This document shows, piece by piece, positions 44,950 to 57,419 of a DNA stretch of 64,000 nt; position 1 is the first letter of the stretch; each line of letters starts with the position of its first letter. The translations under genes and the position numbers were made by a program. The stretch is from the NCBI RefSeq assembly GCF_030247195.1, contig NC_080672.1, forward strand, positions 402,831,037-402,895,036. Reading direction: 5' to 3'. The stretch comes from Topomyia yanbarensis. Lineage: Eukaryota; Arthropoda; Insecta; Diptera; Culicidae. A model generated the notes under the pieces. It saw only the letters and a program-made list of their open reading frames with translations. It was not told where the DNA came from and did not search any database.

Positions 44950-45052
44950 TTTGTACTGAGTACACGTCGCTCTAAAAAATCAGAGAAATGGTCGTTAAGC
45001 ACTAGCGGCTGCTAGTTCAGTGAATTATTTACGCGATTTTCGGAAGGATAAG
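44950..45052. mobile_element. Short MITE, copy 3 of 3
   Basis: It shares TACTGAGTACACGTCGCTCT and AGCGGCTGCTAGTTCAGTG with copy 1 (6363-6480). The base composition contrasts sharply with the AT-rich tract around it, so it inserted there. Confidence 0.75.
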
Positions 45053-48000
45053 TTTTACTAAAATTTTGTTAAAATTCTACTAAAGTTGTTGAAAATTATT
45101 TCAAAATTTGTTTTTAAAATGGTACTGAAATTATGATAATATTTCACTAAAATTGTATGAAAGTTTTCAATGATTTAAATGAACATTTTCTTGTTAATTT
45201 TATAACTGTATTGCAGTTCTGCAAAGATTTTACTATGGTACTGTAATTGTACTAAAATTCTACTAACATTAAAGTAAAATTTCTTTGAAAAGAATCTAAA
45301 ATTTTAATAAAACTTTACTTTAGTTTTACTAAAATTTCATTGAAATTTTACTGAATTTATTGTAAAGTATTTCCAAAATTGCTCAGTGTTCCTAAAATTC
45401 TACTACAGCCTTGCAAAAATTTCAAAAAAATTAAAGGGTTAACTAAATTAAATTAAAATATCACAATTACTTTATTATTAATATACTAAAATTTTACTGA
45501 AATATTACAAAAACGTCCTAGATTTTAACTAAATTTCACTAAAAAAAATTTCTACAATCTTGCTAAAATCTGAAATTTTGGTAAAAATTATGATAAAATA
45601 TCATAATTTTTACCAAAATTTCACAAAACTGCACTAAAACTTGATAGAAATTATTGCAAAATTATACTAAATTTGTTTTTATTTTTTTAATACCAAAATT
45701 ATACTAAAAGCTTTCTGCAATTTTTTAAAATATTCCGAGATTAAACTTAAATTTTATTAATGTTGTACTAATATTTAAGCAAAATTTCACTAAAATTTTA
45801 CTGTAATATTGCTTATGTTTTTAAAATATTGTTGAAATTATAAAATTTTTAATGATTTTTTCTAGATTTAAGTAAAACTTTGGTAATGAACTTTGAAATG
45901 TTTTTCAAATTTTCGAAGCATTTTAAAAATTTTACTGAAATGTTACTAAAAGTTTATTAAGATATCACCAAAATTTAATTAAATCTCAACTAATATCTTA
46001 GTAAAGTTTCACAAAAAAAATTCTAAAAACTCGCTAAGATTTTACCAAATTGAACTTGAGCTTTACCAAAAGTTTACTGAAATAATTATTCAAAATTTAA
46101 CCAAAAAAATTCTATTTAATATTAAAAGTTTATTAAATTTTTTCAAACATCTTATGAAATTTTTCAAAATTTCTGCTAATATTTGATGCTATTTCGCTGA
46201 AAAAATCGAATACCCTGTTCTAGTTGTTGTTAAATTTCGCTGAAATAGCAATTTATTTTACAGACTACCAAATTTTTTCTTAAATTTCACTGAAATTGCT
46301 ATTGCATAGACTTTACCAAAATTTTACTTAAATTTCACTGGAATTGTAATTTATTCTAAAGACATTTTGAAATTTACCAAAATCTCACTAAAATTTTATT
46401 AAATTTTTTCCAGCTTTGACTAACATTTTTTTGAATATTTTTAAATTTTTCAAAAATTGATGAATTTTTTAAAATTTTACAGAAGTTTTATTATAATTAT
46501 ACCGAAATTGATGTAAAATTTCACTAAAATTTTAATTTTTTTGCATAAGTTGTACTAAAATGCACTAAAATTTGATTGAATTCATTGTAATTTTTTCTAA
46601 AACTTTCCCAGAATGCCTACTTAAATGCGCTATAGTTTTACTAGAATCTTACAAAAACTTTACAACGATTGTACCTAAGTTTTACTGATTTCTTTTTTAA
46701 ATTCTACAAATATTTAACTAAAAAAAATTGCAGACATTTTACTAAAATTTTACTAAAGTTTACTACAATTTTAGTTAAATTTATAGAATTTTATTGAAAT
46801 AATTATTAAATGTTGAAAATTTTTCTAAAATTTTCCAAGATTTACTTGAAGTTTTATTAAAATATCTCCTAGATTTTTTTTTAAATTCATTGAAATTTTA
46901 CTAAAATTTTGCTGAAATTTTACTACGAAATGTATTTTCCAAGGTTTAACTAGAATTCTTTTATTTAATTTTTAAGAGCTTCTGAAATTTTTTCGATGAC
47001 TTTTGTAAAATTTTCGGAAATTTTACTCAAATTCTAATATTATTTAAATAAATTTCACTAAAATGAAACTTATACCTTGTTCAAATTTTACCTCAATTTT
47101 ACTAAATTTATTGCAGAATAATTTTTGAAATATCTGAAATTTAACCAAATGTCGTTATTTTTTAACACTTTCAAAGATTTTTCTAAAGTTTTTCTAACAA
47201 TTTTTTAAAATTTTATTAAAACTTGAGTTTTTACTAAAATTTTACTGAAATTATACAAAAATTCTACTAGTATTTAAGTCAAATTTCATCAACATATTAT
47301 TAGTATCTTACTAAGATTACAGTAAATTTTTACTGAAGTATTACTATATTTGTTATTGAATTTATTGTATAATATATCAAAAAAATTTGAAACTTCTCTT
47401 AAATGTTACTGAAATGTCACTAAAATCTACAATTAAAACTAAGACTTCACTGCAATTTTATAAGATCTGACTAAAATTTTTCGAATCAATTTTAAAAAAT
47501 TCTGTTGAAATTGTAGGAAGATTTTTTAAATATTTACTGAAATTTTGTCAAAATTCGCCTAATATTAAACTAAAATTTCAGTAAATTTTTTCCTACAATC
47601 TCACCAAAATTTCTTAAAAACTTGGTGATTCATCAAAATTTTGCTGAAGTTATATTAAAATTTTACTATAATTTCACTGCTACTGTATAAGATTGCTATA
47701 TTTTTTCAAAGTTCTACTTAAATGTTCAAAAAAAATTACTAAAATTACGCTTGAATTTTTCTAAACATTCCTAAAATTTAATAAAAAAAATTTAAAGATG
47801 ACGCTAAAATTTTATTTATTTTTTTTCAATTCCATTAATATTGTCGCTAAAATTTCACTCAAATTTTATGAAAATAATTGTGAAGCATTTCTCAAATGTT
47901 TTAAGTTCAAATTAAAGTTTTTCTAATTAATTTTAAAATTTTATGAATTTTTCTCGAAGATTTTTCAAAATATGACTTGAAGTTTTCTAAATTTGTAATT

Positions 48001-48537
48001 TATTGTAAAATATTTATAATACTTATCTGATTTTTTTTTCCTAGATTTTACTGAAATTCCACTAAATTTTTTCTAAAATTTTCCAAGAATTCTTAAAAAT
48101 TTTATAATTGTTTTTAAAATGTTATTGAAAATTGTTAAAGATTTTACTAAAAATTTGCTGCAATTATTCCAAAAATTCTCGCTAATAGTTTTACTAAATT
48201 TAGACTAAATTGGTTGTAGAATATTTCGAAAAAAATTATAAATCTTTTCGTAAAAGTTTCACTGAATTCTTAGTCCAGCTTCACCGAAATTTCTGTTATT
48301 TATTTATAAAATTTCTAAATAATCTCAAAATTGCATAAAAAAATTACGAAGATTATTAAACATTTACTGAAATTTTTATGAAACATCTACCAATATTCAG
48401 CTAAAATCTCAGTAAAAATTCTCCTAACATCTCTTTATTTTTTTTTCTAAAATTCTATTCAAGTTACATAAAAAATTTTCTGAAATTTTACTGAAGTTAT
48501 TGTAAAATATTTCGAAATTTTTCCTAAAGTTCTACTT

Positions 48538-48835
48538 AGGGTAAAGCGCTAATTTTGGCTCTTTTAAGGAGGTTGCCACACTATTCCATTAATTATTCCG
48601 CCTACAATTAACGGAATGCATATTAATTGGCATCAACATGTTTGCTTCGTTCATAAGTACCACTATTATACCAAAAATAATACGAAACAAGTGAAGAACT
48701 CGTGTTTGAATGTAACGAACACTCGAATCGAATGCCCCAATTATCGTCCTGCCATTTGAGCCAATGCGTGCAACAAAGATCTAACCAAATGGGTAGAGTG
48801 ATAATAGAAATAGGGCCAAAATAGGCTAATTACCT
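48538..48835. mobile_element. MITE, possibly PIF/Harbinger type
   Basis: About 298 bp with ends GGGTAAAGCGCTAATTTTGG and, inverted, GGTAATTAGCCTATTTTGG, and TTA on both sides. The 3-bp TTA duplication fits PIF/Harbinger but is weak in AT-rich DNA. The interior is normal-composition, non-coding sequence. Confidence 0.65.
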
Positions 48836-49050
48836 TAAATGGTCCAAAATTTTAATAAAGTCTATAACTAACTGTATATAACTTTCCTCAATATTTCTAA
48901 AATTTACAAATATTGTACTAAAATTAACAGATTTTTTTAATTATACTAGTATTTAACTAAAATTTTGCTAAAATGTTACTATATTTTACTAAAAACTTCC
49001 TAAAATTTAGCAAAAAAAAATTCTAAGATTTTACCAAAATTAAAACTAGA

Positions 49051-49342
49051 ATCGGAATTTGATCTCAGTTTAAAACCTTTCTCAAACCTTTCAAAACAAG
49101 AAAAATAAAGCTACTGTGCTCATAAATAACCTCGAACTGATTGTTTACGACAGTTTGCGAAGGCTTATATTTTATTAAAATAGTTACTTAAATTGCGCTC
49201 AAATTCAATATACCTAGTTGAATGAGGTTCTACTATAGCTCTAAACCAATACAACCCAGCGGCGAGTGAGTCAGGCCCCTTTTTCTACCGACAAAATTTG
49301 AATAGCATTACACATTATCATGAACCACTAAAAAAAACTGGA
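49051..49342. other. Spacer between AT-rich tract and tRNA
   Basis: Nothing recognised. Confidence 0.3.
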
Positions 49343-49350
49343 GAAAAAAA
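49343..49350 (-). terminator. Pol III terminator of tRNA-Ser
   Basis: A run of T residues on the minus strand starts about five bases after the tRNA 3' end, as expected for RNA polymerase III termination. Confidence 0.85.
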
Positions 49351-49354
49351 ATTT

Positions 49355-49436
49355 CGCTGTAGACAGGATTCGAACCTGTGCGGGTAGAACCCAATGGATT
49401 TCAAGTCCATCTCCTTAACCGCTCGGACACCACAGC
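49355..49436 (-). tRNA. tRNA-Ser (anticodon TGA)
   Basis: The 82-nt minus-strand cloverleaf has a fully paired acceptor stem (GCTGTGG with CTACAGC, one G-T pair). The anticodon stem is ATGGA/TCCAT around CTTGAAA, giving anticodon TGA, which decodes UCA serine codons. The long class II variable arm is typical of serine tRNAs. The T-arm CAGGTTCGAATCCTG contains the B box. The discriminator base is G, also usual for serine. No intron. With an adjacent T-run terminator it looks functional, and it is the only intact host gene I can defend in this window. Confidence 0.97.
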
Positions 49437-51229
49437 AGCTGCTTCTCCCGTGTGTCTGTATTCCATGCTCACACGAATATGAGATGATCCGATCACACCA
49501 CCATCCTTATCAAAGCTCTAAATAAAGATCTATCAGTACCAGAAGGTAGCAGCAAAACGGAACTGTTTGATCAATCACCAATCAATTTGTTTGGAGCATC
49601 ATGCCCCTCCTCCTCCTCCCGGTTCAAGACATCCAGCTTGAGATGACCTTTGTGTCGTCTCTGTAGTGGCTACCAAAACAGCTCGCAGCGATCGAACGAT
49701 GCCCTGTTCTCTAACTGCGTGCCAGGTGCCCACCGTTAGAGCTGTAAAGAAGAAAATTTATTTAAACGCTTTAATTTTTAACGCGAGAATAAATATCACT
49801 TTGAGTTTGCCTCCCCCGACCCCCGGGTCAGGTCTCAATATCTCCTCTTTCTACTGCTCCCGACCGGACCAGTTCGAACGACGCGTAACGTCCTGAGGAG
49901 TGATTTGTGGGTTGACTGGAAGCACCTCCACCACAAATCGGAGGCGGTGTGGCGATGTGATGGTGTGTGTGTGGCTTTCGACCCAGAAGTGAAACTTGCT
50001 CTACTCTGGCTCTGGCTGGATGGTTAGTTGGCTGGATTGGCTGGTGGATAGTGGCGTTCAACAGACGGTTTCGAGAACGGTGAAAAAGTGCAATGCCTTG
50101 CAAAATAGTCTTTTGTCTCCGGCTGGTTGCTTGTTTGGTTACTGTATTTTTTTTTTTTTCAAAAACTGATCCTAAAAGAGGACAGAATTTCATGCGTCAT
50201 CAAATTAAAGTTTGTCATACAGGGCTGCACCGTTTTGGTCGAGGTGAGCATCGGAGTAAATCTAGTTCAGCGAAGTTGGTTGCTTGGCTGCGGGTAAGGG
50301 GGTATTGAAGAGGGAGGAAAAAAGTTTTCCACGTTGTGTCTGGCAATGACGACCGAAGCATGGCAAATTCAGACTGTTGCATTTTCTTTCCGTTTTATTT
50401 TATTTTTTTGGTTTAATGTAGTTGTACGTGGAACAATGTTCGGCGATAATGGGTGGGAGGTGGATTGGTGGTGTGGTTTCACACGAAATTGAATTTAATT
50501 AAATTTTCCCTGAGCTTTGCTAGTTTCTTTTGATATGACAGGAGAGCAGTTGCTGATTGCTCAATTCAGTGGGATAGCTGTGGGCGTGTGTTTGTAAGTT
50601 TGCTGCAGGACTTTTATTCCTGAATGGGACATAAAGGTGGAAAAACTCCTGAAAAGGTAGTGGTATTGGTCATATTTTGCTACCAAGAAAGAGGTTATTG
50701 ATTCTTTAATTAAATAAATAGTTGAGTCAATAAAAAAACAGAACCACGAAATGTTATAAGCAGAATCTTTGAAGTGAATGCTTTGCTAATGGAAATTCAT
50801 CCGTTTGAAATATACAGAGCTTTGCGAATTATCAAACACGAATCACTAAAATCTTGTTGCAGACATTTATTGACTTAGACGAGTACCCAAAGTCATTAGG
50901 CATTAAGTTCTAATCTAATGCTATGTTGGTTTGCTTGAAAATTGATCATTTCCCGCCTAAATAAACACCTGCAGTTACGGTTCCGAAGCAGCCATTGGAA
51001 CAAACTAGCTCTATTTGGAAATTTACCTGGTTTAATTTGGCCAGGTTTATTTCACGCTTTGCTAATCGTTGGGTAGACATTAAAGTCTGTCTTGCTCTGC
51101 AGTTGTAATCCAAATTATTGTAATTTTTCTGTGAGTATTCATCAAGATAGACAGTATATTGTCTCTTTAAAGCGCCCTCACTCAATTACATTTTTCCTAT
51201 ATCCTTCTTAATATAAAGTATTTAAACTT
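49437..51229. other. Complex, apparently single-copy island
   Basis: GC-richer non-repetitive DNA, especially 49440-50660. Short open frames on both strands (49666-49896 plus, 49828-50193 minus) lack domains. Possibly host intronic or regulatory sequence. Confidence 0.4.
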
Positions 51230-52400
51230 AATGGTGATGTGATCCGATAAGCTAACATTCCCATTAAAAAGCACCCCCAAGCCACGAATAGAGTCCGCTC
51301 TTTCGATAACGCGGTCTTGGAACAAATATTCATGATAGCTTAGAGTGAACGATCGCCTTGAAACTTATCATCTGACAATGGTCGACGTTTACCTGCATGC
51401 CATTCAACCTTTTGTTCAATATTAACTACGCCATCTTAAAGTGCAGCAAAGTCAAACCTAGAAGCAATGGAACGAAAAATCTTTAAACTATCAACGTACA
51501 ATAATTTTCCAAAATTGATACGAGTGCAGATGTCGTTTATAAATAAAACGAAAATCAAAAGCCCTAGTTGACTTCTTCGAGGGACTCCGGTTGATGTAAC
51601 AAGTAAGCTAGAACGTGTTGAACACATTCTACTGGAAGCTCATCGACTAGATAGGCGGAATTGCAAACATCTAGCTAATTACGGAGAAAATCCTAGGCTC
51701 TGCAGTTTCAGAAGAGCAATATTGTAAGGCAGTTTATCGCATACTTTTGAGAAAGTTAAAATATAATGCGTCGGTTTGTTAACGCTTCTCCGCTCGTTTG
51801 TTAGGAACCAAACAGTATTGTATGCAGTTCCGTAGAGCATCGCGGCAGCATAATCCAGATCGTTTCCACTTAACAAGTCACACTAGTGAACAGCATCGAA
51901 GGCCACGGAAATTTTATGAAAACTACAGTGATGGAAGTTGAAATTGAGACTGTCGATGGATTCGGCAAAAGCGTTGCGTATCAAACCTCAGCACGAAGGG
52001 TTTACGGTGAACGTCCGCTTTAAGCATCGAGGTCGGAGTCTCAAGAAATTTGACTCATTCTGTGTAGTTCACGAATTCCAGATCGAGCGTCCGGCGAGAA
52101 AGAGTTTACAACGATAAACTGTGTAGTTCATTGAAAGTCCTAAGTTCTATATGTCAGTGCGCAATAAGGTTCGTATGAGAACAAAAACATCATAATCGAA
52201 AGAAGAGAGGGCCACGAAGAAATCATGAGTTTTTGTTCTCATTCCTCGGACATTTTGATAGTAGACAAACAAGAAACCGTCAGATTTAGAATTGACTGCT
52301 TGTGTGGAGAGGCGGAACAGAATGGTTCCGATTCCGCTGCCCTTCAAGGCTGTTGGTGTCCAGTCTTAACTTGATCATTTCTACCGTATTATCTGGGTCA
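51230..52400 (-). pseudogene. LINE ORF2 relic (endonuclease and RT pieces)
   Basis: The minus strand reads FVYYQNVRGMRTKTHDFFVA and YDVFVLIRT (52270-52190), the opening of an APE-type endonuclease. Next, near 51800-51690, come ILTFSKVCDKLPYNIALLKL (an RT block in which the catalytic Asp of the usual DFSKAFD is changed to Thr). Then GVPRRSQLGLLIFVLFINDI and LLYVDSLKIF (the ADD motif changed to VDS) appear near 51590-51490. It is the same broad lineage as the relic at 11541-14745. It is internally deleted and frameshifted. Confidence 0.78.
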
Positions 52401-52619
52401 TGTGGCAATACTTCCAATAGGTATATCCGAAAAATTGGCTCCCCTTTTTAAGTGGAAGTTATTGCAATCTATGAAGTGTTTCTCTCTTTTTGGAGTCTTT
52501 AGAATGTTGTTCACAGCCATTTAAAATTTCTGCGAATTTCAGACTCCAAATAGCGTCACAGTTATCAGTGTTAGGAGCCTTGACAATACTTTCATTAGCT
52601 GAATCGATCTCTGAAGCAC

Positions 52620-52985
52620 AATTGCGAGTCTAGAAGAATACCACGATTAACATTCACATGACCGATTCCCCAGAAATATTCTAGCTCCAGTTTTTTCTTT
52701 GCGTTGTGTGAACAGATTTTTTAGATACACTACGAATCAGCAAATTGTTATGACACCAATCACAGAAATCATCTTGTGTCGCTGTAGAGCAATGCAATAT
52801 GTTATGGACAGTAGAATAAGAAATAGTTTGAGGTCGTCAGCGTATGTATCCTAGTGCATTTCGCACAGGGCTCGTCATTGAAGAACAGCGAAAATAGCAA
52901 AGGCCACAGATTGTTTCCTCGAGGCAGACCCGAGGTGATAATAATAAATAACGTATTATGGAGAGCGATCTACGAAATATGATTT
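52620..52985 (-). pseudogene. LINE reverse transcriptase relic (T1/CR1-like)
   Basis: The minus strand reads GLPRGNNLWPLLFSLFFND near 52930, a diverged form of the RT motif usually written GVPQGSxLGPLLF. It is followed by degraded active-site and downstream sequence. Only this palm segment is recognisable. Confidence 0.62.
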
Positions 52986-53690
52986 AAAGGGACCACTGAA
53001 GAATTAAAAAAAATCGAATTTTTATCTATCGGTCTAAAATGTGTTTTAGGGTGGTAGAAATGATGTCCCAACAAATGGAAGACATAAATGTTCAAATTTT
53101 CAATTCTGTCGCAAAGCCTTTTGCGTATACCCCGAGTGTACTAAAAACTTTATTCGCGTTTTTCTCGCAACCACTTTTTTACAGCTGGCCGGAAATATAA
53201 CTCGACCAATTGATTTTTGATCGCTTCGAAATTTTTACCGTATATTCGAAATTGATTTCTCCAGCGACGTACGTAGGATTTCATTATTATATTGCTTAAT
53301 TCTTTTCAATTACCTAATTTGTGTCGTTTTTACATTTTCGACGTTTTTTCACTCAAAAGTGTGCTATTTCGTGGAAAATCAAAATATCGAAAAAACTCTA
53401 CATACGTCGCTTGCGATTGTCATAAGGAATCAAAAAAATTGAAGTTATGGGAACTAGTTTATCGGCTTTTGACCCCTTCCAAAAAAACGCGCATGGGGGA
53501 AATGTTACACAACTGCCATCTTTTGGTAAAAAACACAAACATTTTTTATGATTCATTACTTTGCTATAAATCCTATTTAACAAGCTCTCGATTTATCTCT
53601 ATATTGCGTTAAGAAGATTTCCCAAAATATTCCTATTTTTTCGTGCTCTACAGTGGTGTAAGTAAGTCTTAGTCGAACTAAGTCGTGTAC
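52986..53690. other. Non-coding region
   Basis: Nothing recognised; the 106-codon frame at 53292-53612 has no protein-like features. Confidence 0.3.
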
Positions 53691-54330
53691 ATATTTTTTT
53701 TTTCAAGATTTCTCTCGGAAACTCGAAAACATATTTTTTTTAAACTTGGTCTTTCAAGCCCTCAGGTTTACTCTCTCAAACTATCTGGTTTATTCAAGCC
53801 CTAACTTCATCTCGTAGACTTTGAAACGAAATTTCTTTAAAGGTCAACATAATTCATTGGATCTACAAGCTTACTCTTTCAAAACCAGAAACTTGTCTCT
53901 CCAACTCTCAACTTACTCTCGTACATTCTCTCCTACATTCTCTCCCAGACTTGGTCCCTCAAACTTATTCTCTCAAAAGTACTCTCGTAAACTTTCTCCT
54001 TCAAATTTATTCTCCCTTATTGTTAATCTTTCAAACTTACCGCCAAGCATACTGTCTATAATGTATTCTCTCAATCTTACTCTCTTAAAGTTTTACCCTA
54101 TAACATACTATCTCTTTTTCCCTCTTTCTCTTTAACTCTTAAACATATGCTTCCAAGCAATTAATCTCACTGCCTCTTACTAACAATCCAATTCTAAAAC
54201 ACTCTTGTTTACTTTCTCTAAATATCTCAGAGTAAATTACTCTGCAAAATTTGCTCCCAAAAGGCAAACATATTAGATTAAGCCAATTTGTGAACACCTG
54301 ACGTGGATAAAAGTGGGTTTTAGAGTTTCG

Positions 54331-54548
54331 AATTCAGTTTCATCAGTGATCAGCACAAAATTGGTGCCAGTTAGATGATATGAAAATTCACACTAACACC
54401 AAATCGGCACCGGTTAGATACTAAAACCAAACAGTCAAATAATTTGCGTGAACGGTTAAAGCAACATGCTGACCCCTAGTGGTGTCTTGCATAGCAAACA
54501 CAGATGCTGTTGCACCAAGTTGGTGCTGATTACTGATGAGATGAATTT
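54331..54548. mobile_element. MITE with about 36-bp inverted ends
   Basis: Bases 54331-54366 and 54513-54548 are imperfect inverted repeats around TTCATCAGTGATCAGCAC. An internal copy of CACCAAATCGGCACC-type text makes it partly self-repetitive. It is related to the element at 2091-2187. Confidence 0.8.
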
Positions 54549-54732
54549 GGAAAATAAACATCCAGGTTTACTCTCTCAAATTCTCAATCAGCTGTCCTAA
54601 ACTCACAAACTATCAAAGGAACTCTTCCCATTTTCTAACTTACTCTCTCAAACTCTCAAATTCACTTTTTTGACGTATTCCCCGCGTGAAACAAATGATA
54701 AAAGCATGCTCTTATCTTAGTATTTTTATAAT

Positions 54733-54905
54733 TACGGAGGACGGGCATAGTGTAGTTGATAAATCGATAGCCTTGTACGCAGTTCACCTGGGCTCGATTC
54801 CCAACACCGCAGATAAGGTTTAGATTTTTCCTAAAGAGATTTCTCTAACCCGAAATGAAGCGAATGACCCCAAGGTTAAAACCTCTAATCAAAATTTAAA
54901 AAAAT
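54733..54905 (+). mobile_element. tRNA-derived SINE
   Basis: A-box-like GGGCATAGTGTAGTTGATAA and an intact B box in GGGCTCGATTCCCAAC are followed by TTTCTCTAACCCG, AAGGTTAAAACCTC and an A-rich tail. ATTACG occurs just before and just after, a possible short target-site duplication. Confidence 0.87.
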
Positions 54906-56543
54906 AAAAATTAAGATTACGACATGATAGTTGTACTTTTGTTTATTCTTTTTTTTAATTTTTATTAACGTGACTTTAAATTTTTATTCATTCATCACGA
55001 TGATGGTTGTACGAATTTCGATGTATTATACAACAAAAAACAGCTTAATCTATCCTCTATTCATTATGTATAAGAACCAGTTCGAATATGTTCAAACAAG
55101 CTATTACGATAAAATTACACAAGTCAGGTCCGATGATGCCATATAGCATTACGCTCGGGGAAGGGCTATTAAACTTACTAGTTCATACCCTCAAACTGGA
55201 TCTCACAAACTCTCAAACTTAATCTCCTAACCTCCGATACTTTCTTTCTAAACCTTGCTCTCGCTAATATACTCTCGTTGTTAGGCTTTCAAATTTACTC
55301 CCTCATATTTTGTCTCCCAAATTTACTCTCGGATATATACTCTTCCTCAAACCTATTCCCTAAAAATATTGTTTATCTCAAAATTGCTCAAAATTGAAGT
55401 ATTACAGTCTTAAACCTACACTCCAAAAAAAATTTACTCTCTCAAACTTGCACCCTAAAGGTTGCTCTTAATTTTACTCTCTCAAACTTGCTCCCTAAAG
55501 ATTGCTCTTATCAAATACTCAGACTTACTCTCCTGAACTCTAAAACTCTCTGAAAAATTCTCTCAATATTCAAGCTAACTCTCTCAAACTGTCAATCTTG
55601 CTCTTTTAAACTCTCATATTTTCTCTCTCATACATAATCCAGAAAACATTCAAATTTACTCCCCCATATTTAGTCTCTCATAGTTACCCTCAAACTTATT
55701 CCATGAAAATTGTTTTCTCTCGAATAGTTCCACATTTACAGTCTTAAACATACGCTCCCAAACGTACTTTCTTGAACTTCAACTCTCTCGTGTTGCGTTA
55801 TGTAACGACAACGATTTTGACGGATCACATGCTGAAACTCAGGAAATGATACTTGGGAGTTAAGGAGTCCTCTATTCACGAGGCCAGAAATTTAGCTATT
55901 TTTGGGGAATAAATTGCAATGTATCGACTTGGTAGATTTTGAATTTTCATTTTTAACTTTGTTTCTACGTGTTTGGACCTAAAATTTCAATTTTGAAGTC
56001 CAGAAAAAAAACATTGACGACCTTGAAATAATGTTCAAACTACTGCCGAGTAAGACTTTTCATAAAAGTATTGGTCCGCTTTCATTTTTTTTAAATTTTC
56101 AGTAAACATACCGCTGTTATTTTATTTTGCGATACAAAATTTAAGAAACAATTTGTCAATTTTTTTTAATTTTGAGGTCATTTTTTGACATATTAACCCT
56201 TTCATGCCCAACTTTTTTCTAGTGCATGTAGGGTTTCAAAACTATTTTTCCTTACAAACGGTGAGGTGAAGAAACACGAAAAGCCTATTTTCAAAAAGAT
56301 GGGTGCCTCCCTCGCAGTGGTAGAAGCTTCTCAATTTTTAACTTCCAACGCTCAATACAATTCTCCTAGAATATTTACAATAGTGCAATTGTATGAAAAA
56401 CGTAGCCAAAGACAGTGTAAACTTATAAGTTTTATCTGTTTTCAATAATATTGCAACATAACGAAGATATATGAAAAATTCATTTTCCGCCGTCAACGTA
56501 AACTGTCCCTGGCAGCACTGCTCCATCGGAATCCAATCAAACA

Positions 56544-56557
56544 AATTGCAATAACTT
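56544..56557. repeat. LINE target-site duplication, 3' side
   Basis: AATTGCAATAACTT, identical to 62738-62751. The last two T overlap the start of the tail run, so the true length is 12-14 bp. Confidence 0.95.
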
Positions 56558-57419
56558 TTTTTTTTTTTTTATTCATTTCGTTTATTTGATAGGCACAAAT
56601 GCGTTAGCTTGGCGGTGCCAAATGCTTTTGTTTTTACATTTTGGATATCTTAAAACTAGGAGGTTACAATGTTGAAATATTTTTTTTTACAAAGGAAAAG
56701 AAAGTTTACAGCTATCTTAAGACTAGAAATAAGATTCAATATACAAAAGAGGGCCAAAAGATTTTTTTATGAAAAAAATTTAAAACAAGGGATTCACTTT
56801 GATATACAAGAGGGGGAGTAATAGTATTTTACGAAATATTTTACGGTTATCTTAAAACTAACAATATAGTTTAGTACACAAAAGGGGGAACAAATATTTA
56901 TGAGAAATTTCACAGAAATCTTAAAACTAGGGATTCAATTCTATTTACAAGATGGAGGACAAGAGTTTCAATAAAGAGTAAAAATTATAGCTATCTTAAA
57001 ACTAGGAATACAGAATACTAATTTGAATTTTTTAACTAAAACTTATGCTTGGTCAAGATATTCAAAGGGTGGCTTATTTCCGCATCAGTGTAGCAGCAGT
57101 TGTATCAAAGACAGGGGAGAGACAGGGAAAGAAGAGCAAAACTTGCAACTTTCGCTCGAACGGCGGGGGGGGGGGGAGATCAGCGTATCAAATTTGCGCC
57201 TCAGTCTAGTAAGTCGTCGAGTACCGGATTGGCGGATGGTATTCTTCGGACCCGCGGGGAATCCTTCAAAAGTCATCGGACCTCGAGTCGCTCTCGCTTC
57301 AGTTTCCTTCTATGCAGGCGTAGTGGTAAGGGCGACGGCGGTTACATAGTGGCACTCTGGAGCTGATCGGTTCCACAAGGCAGGAGGAAACTCTAAAAAC
57401 GAGAAATAAAAGAGAGGGG
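56558..57419 (-). other. LINE 3' untranslated region and tail
   Basis: It follows the ORF2 stop. It includes an irregular repeat around the minus-strand phrase TTTTAAGATAGC (56640-57010) and a C run on the minus strand near 57163-57176. It ends AATAAA plus poly-A. Confidence 0.85.

Larger units (their letters stand above)
44201..49050. repeat. Degenerate AT-rich repeat tract, about 4.8 kb
   Basis: Nearly the whole stretch is diverged copies of a motif close to TTTTACTAAAATTTCACTAA, with irregular spacing of about 12-25 bp. It is interrupted only by two MITEs (44950-45052 and 48538-48835). Both strands are riddled with stops. It looks like an old tandem array decayed by substitution and indels. 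Confidence 0.88.
53691..55800. repeat. CT-rich degenerate repeat tract
   Basis: Variations of ACTCTCTCAAACTTACTCTC fill about 53750-54250, 54560-54680 and 55180-55790. They are interrupted by the MITE at 54331-54548 and the SINE at 54733-54905. The unit length is irregular (about 10-25 bp). No coding pattern. Confidence 0.85.
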
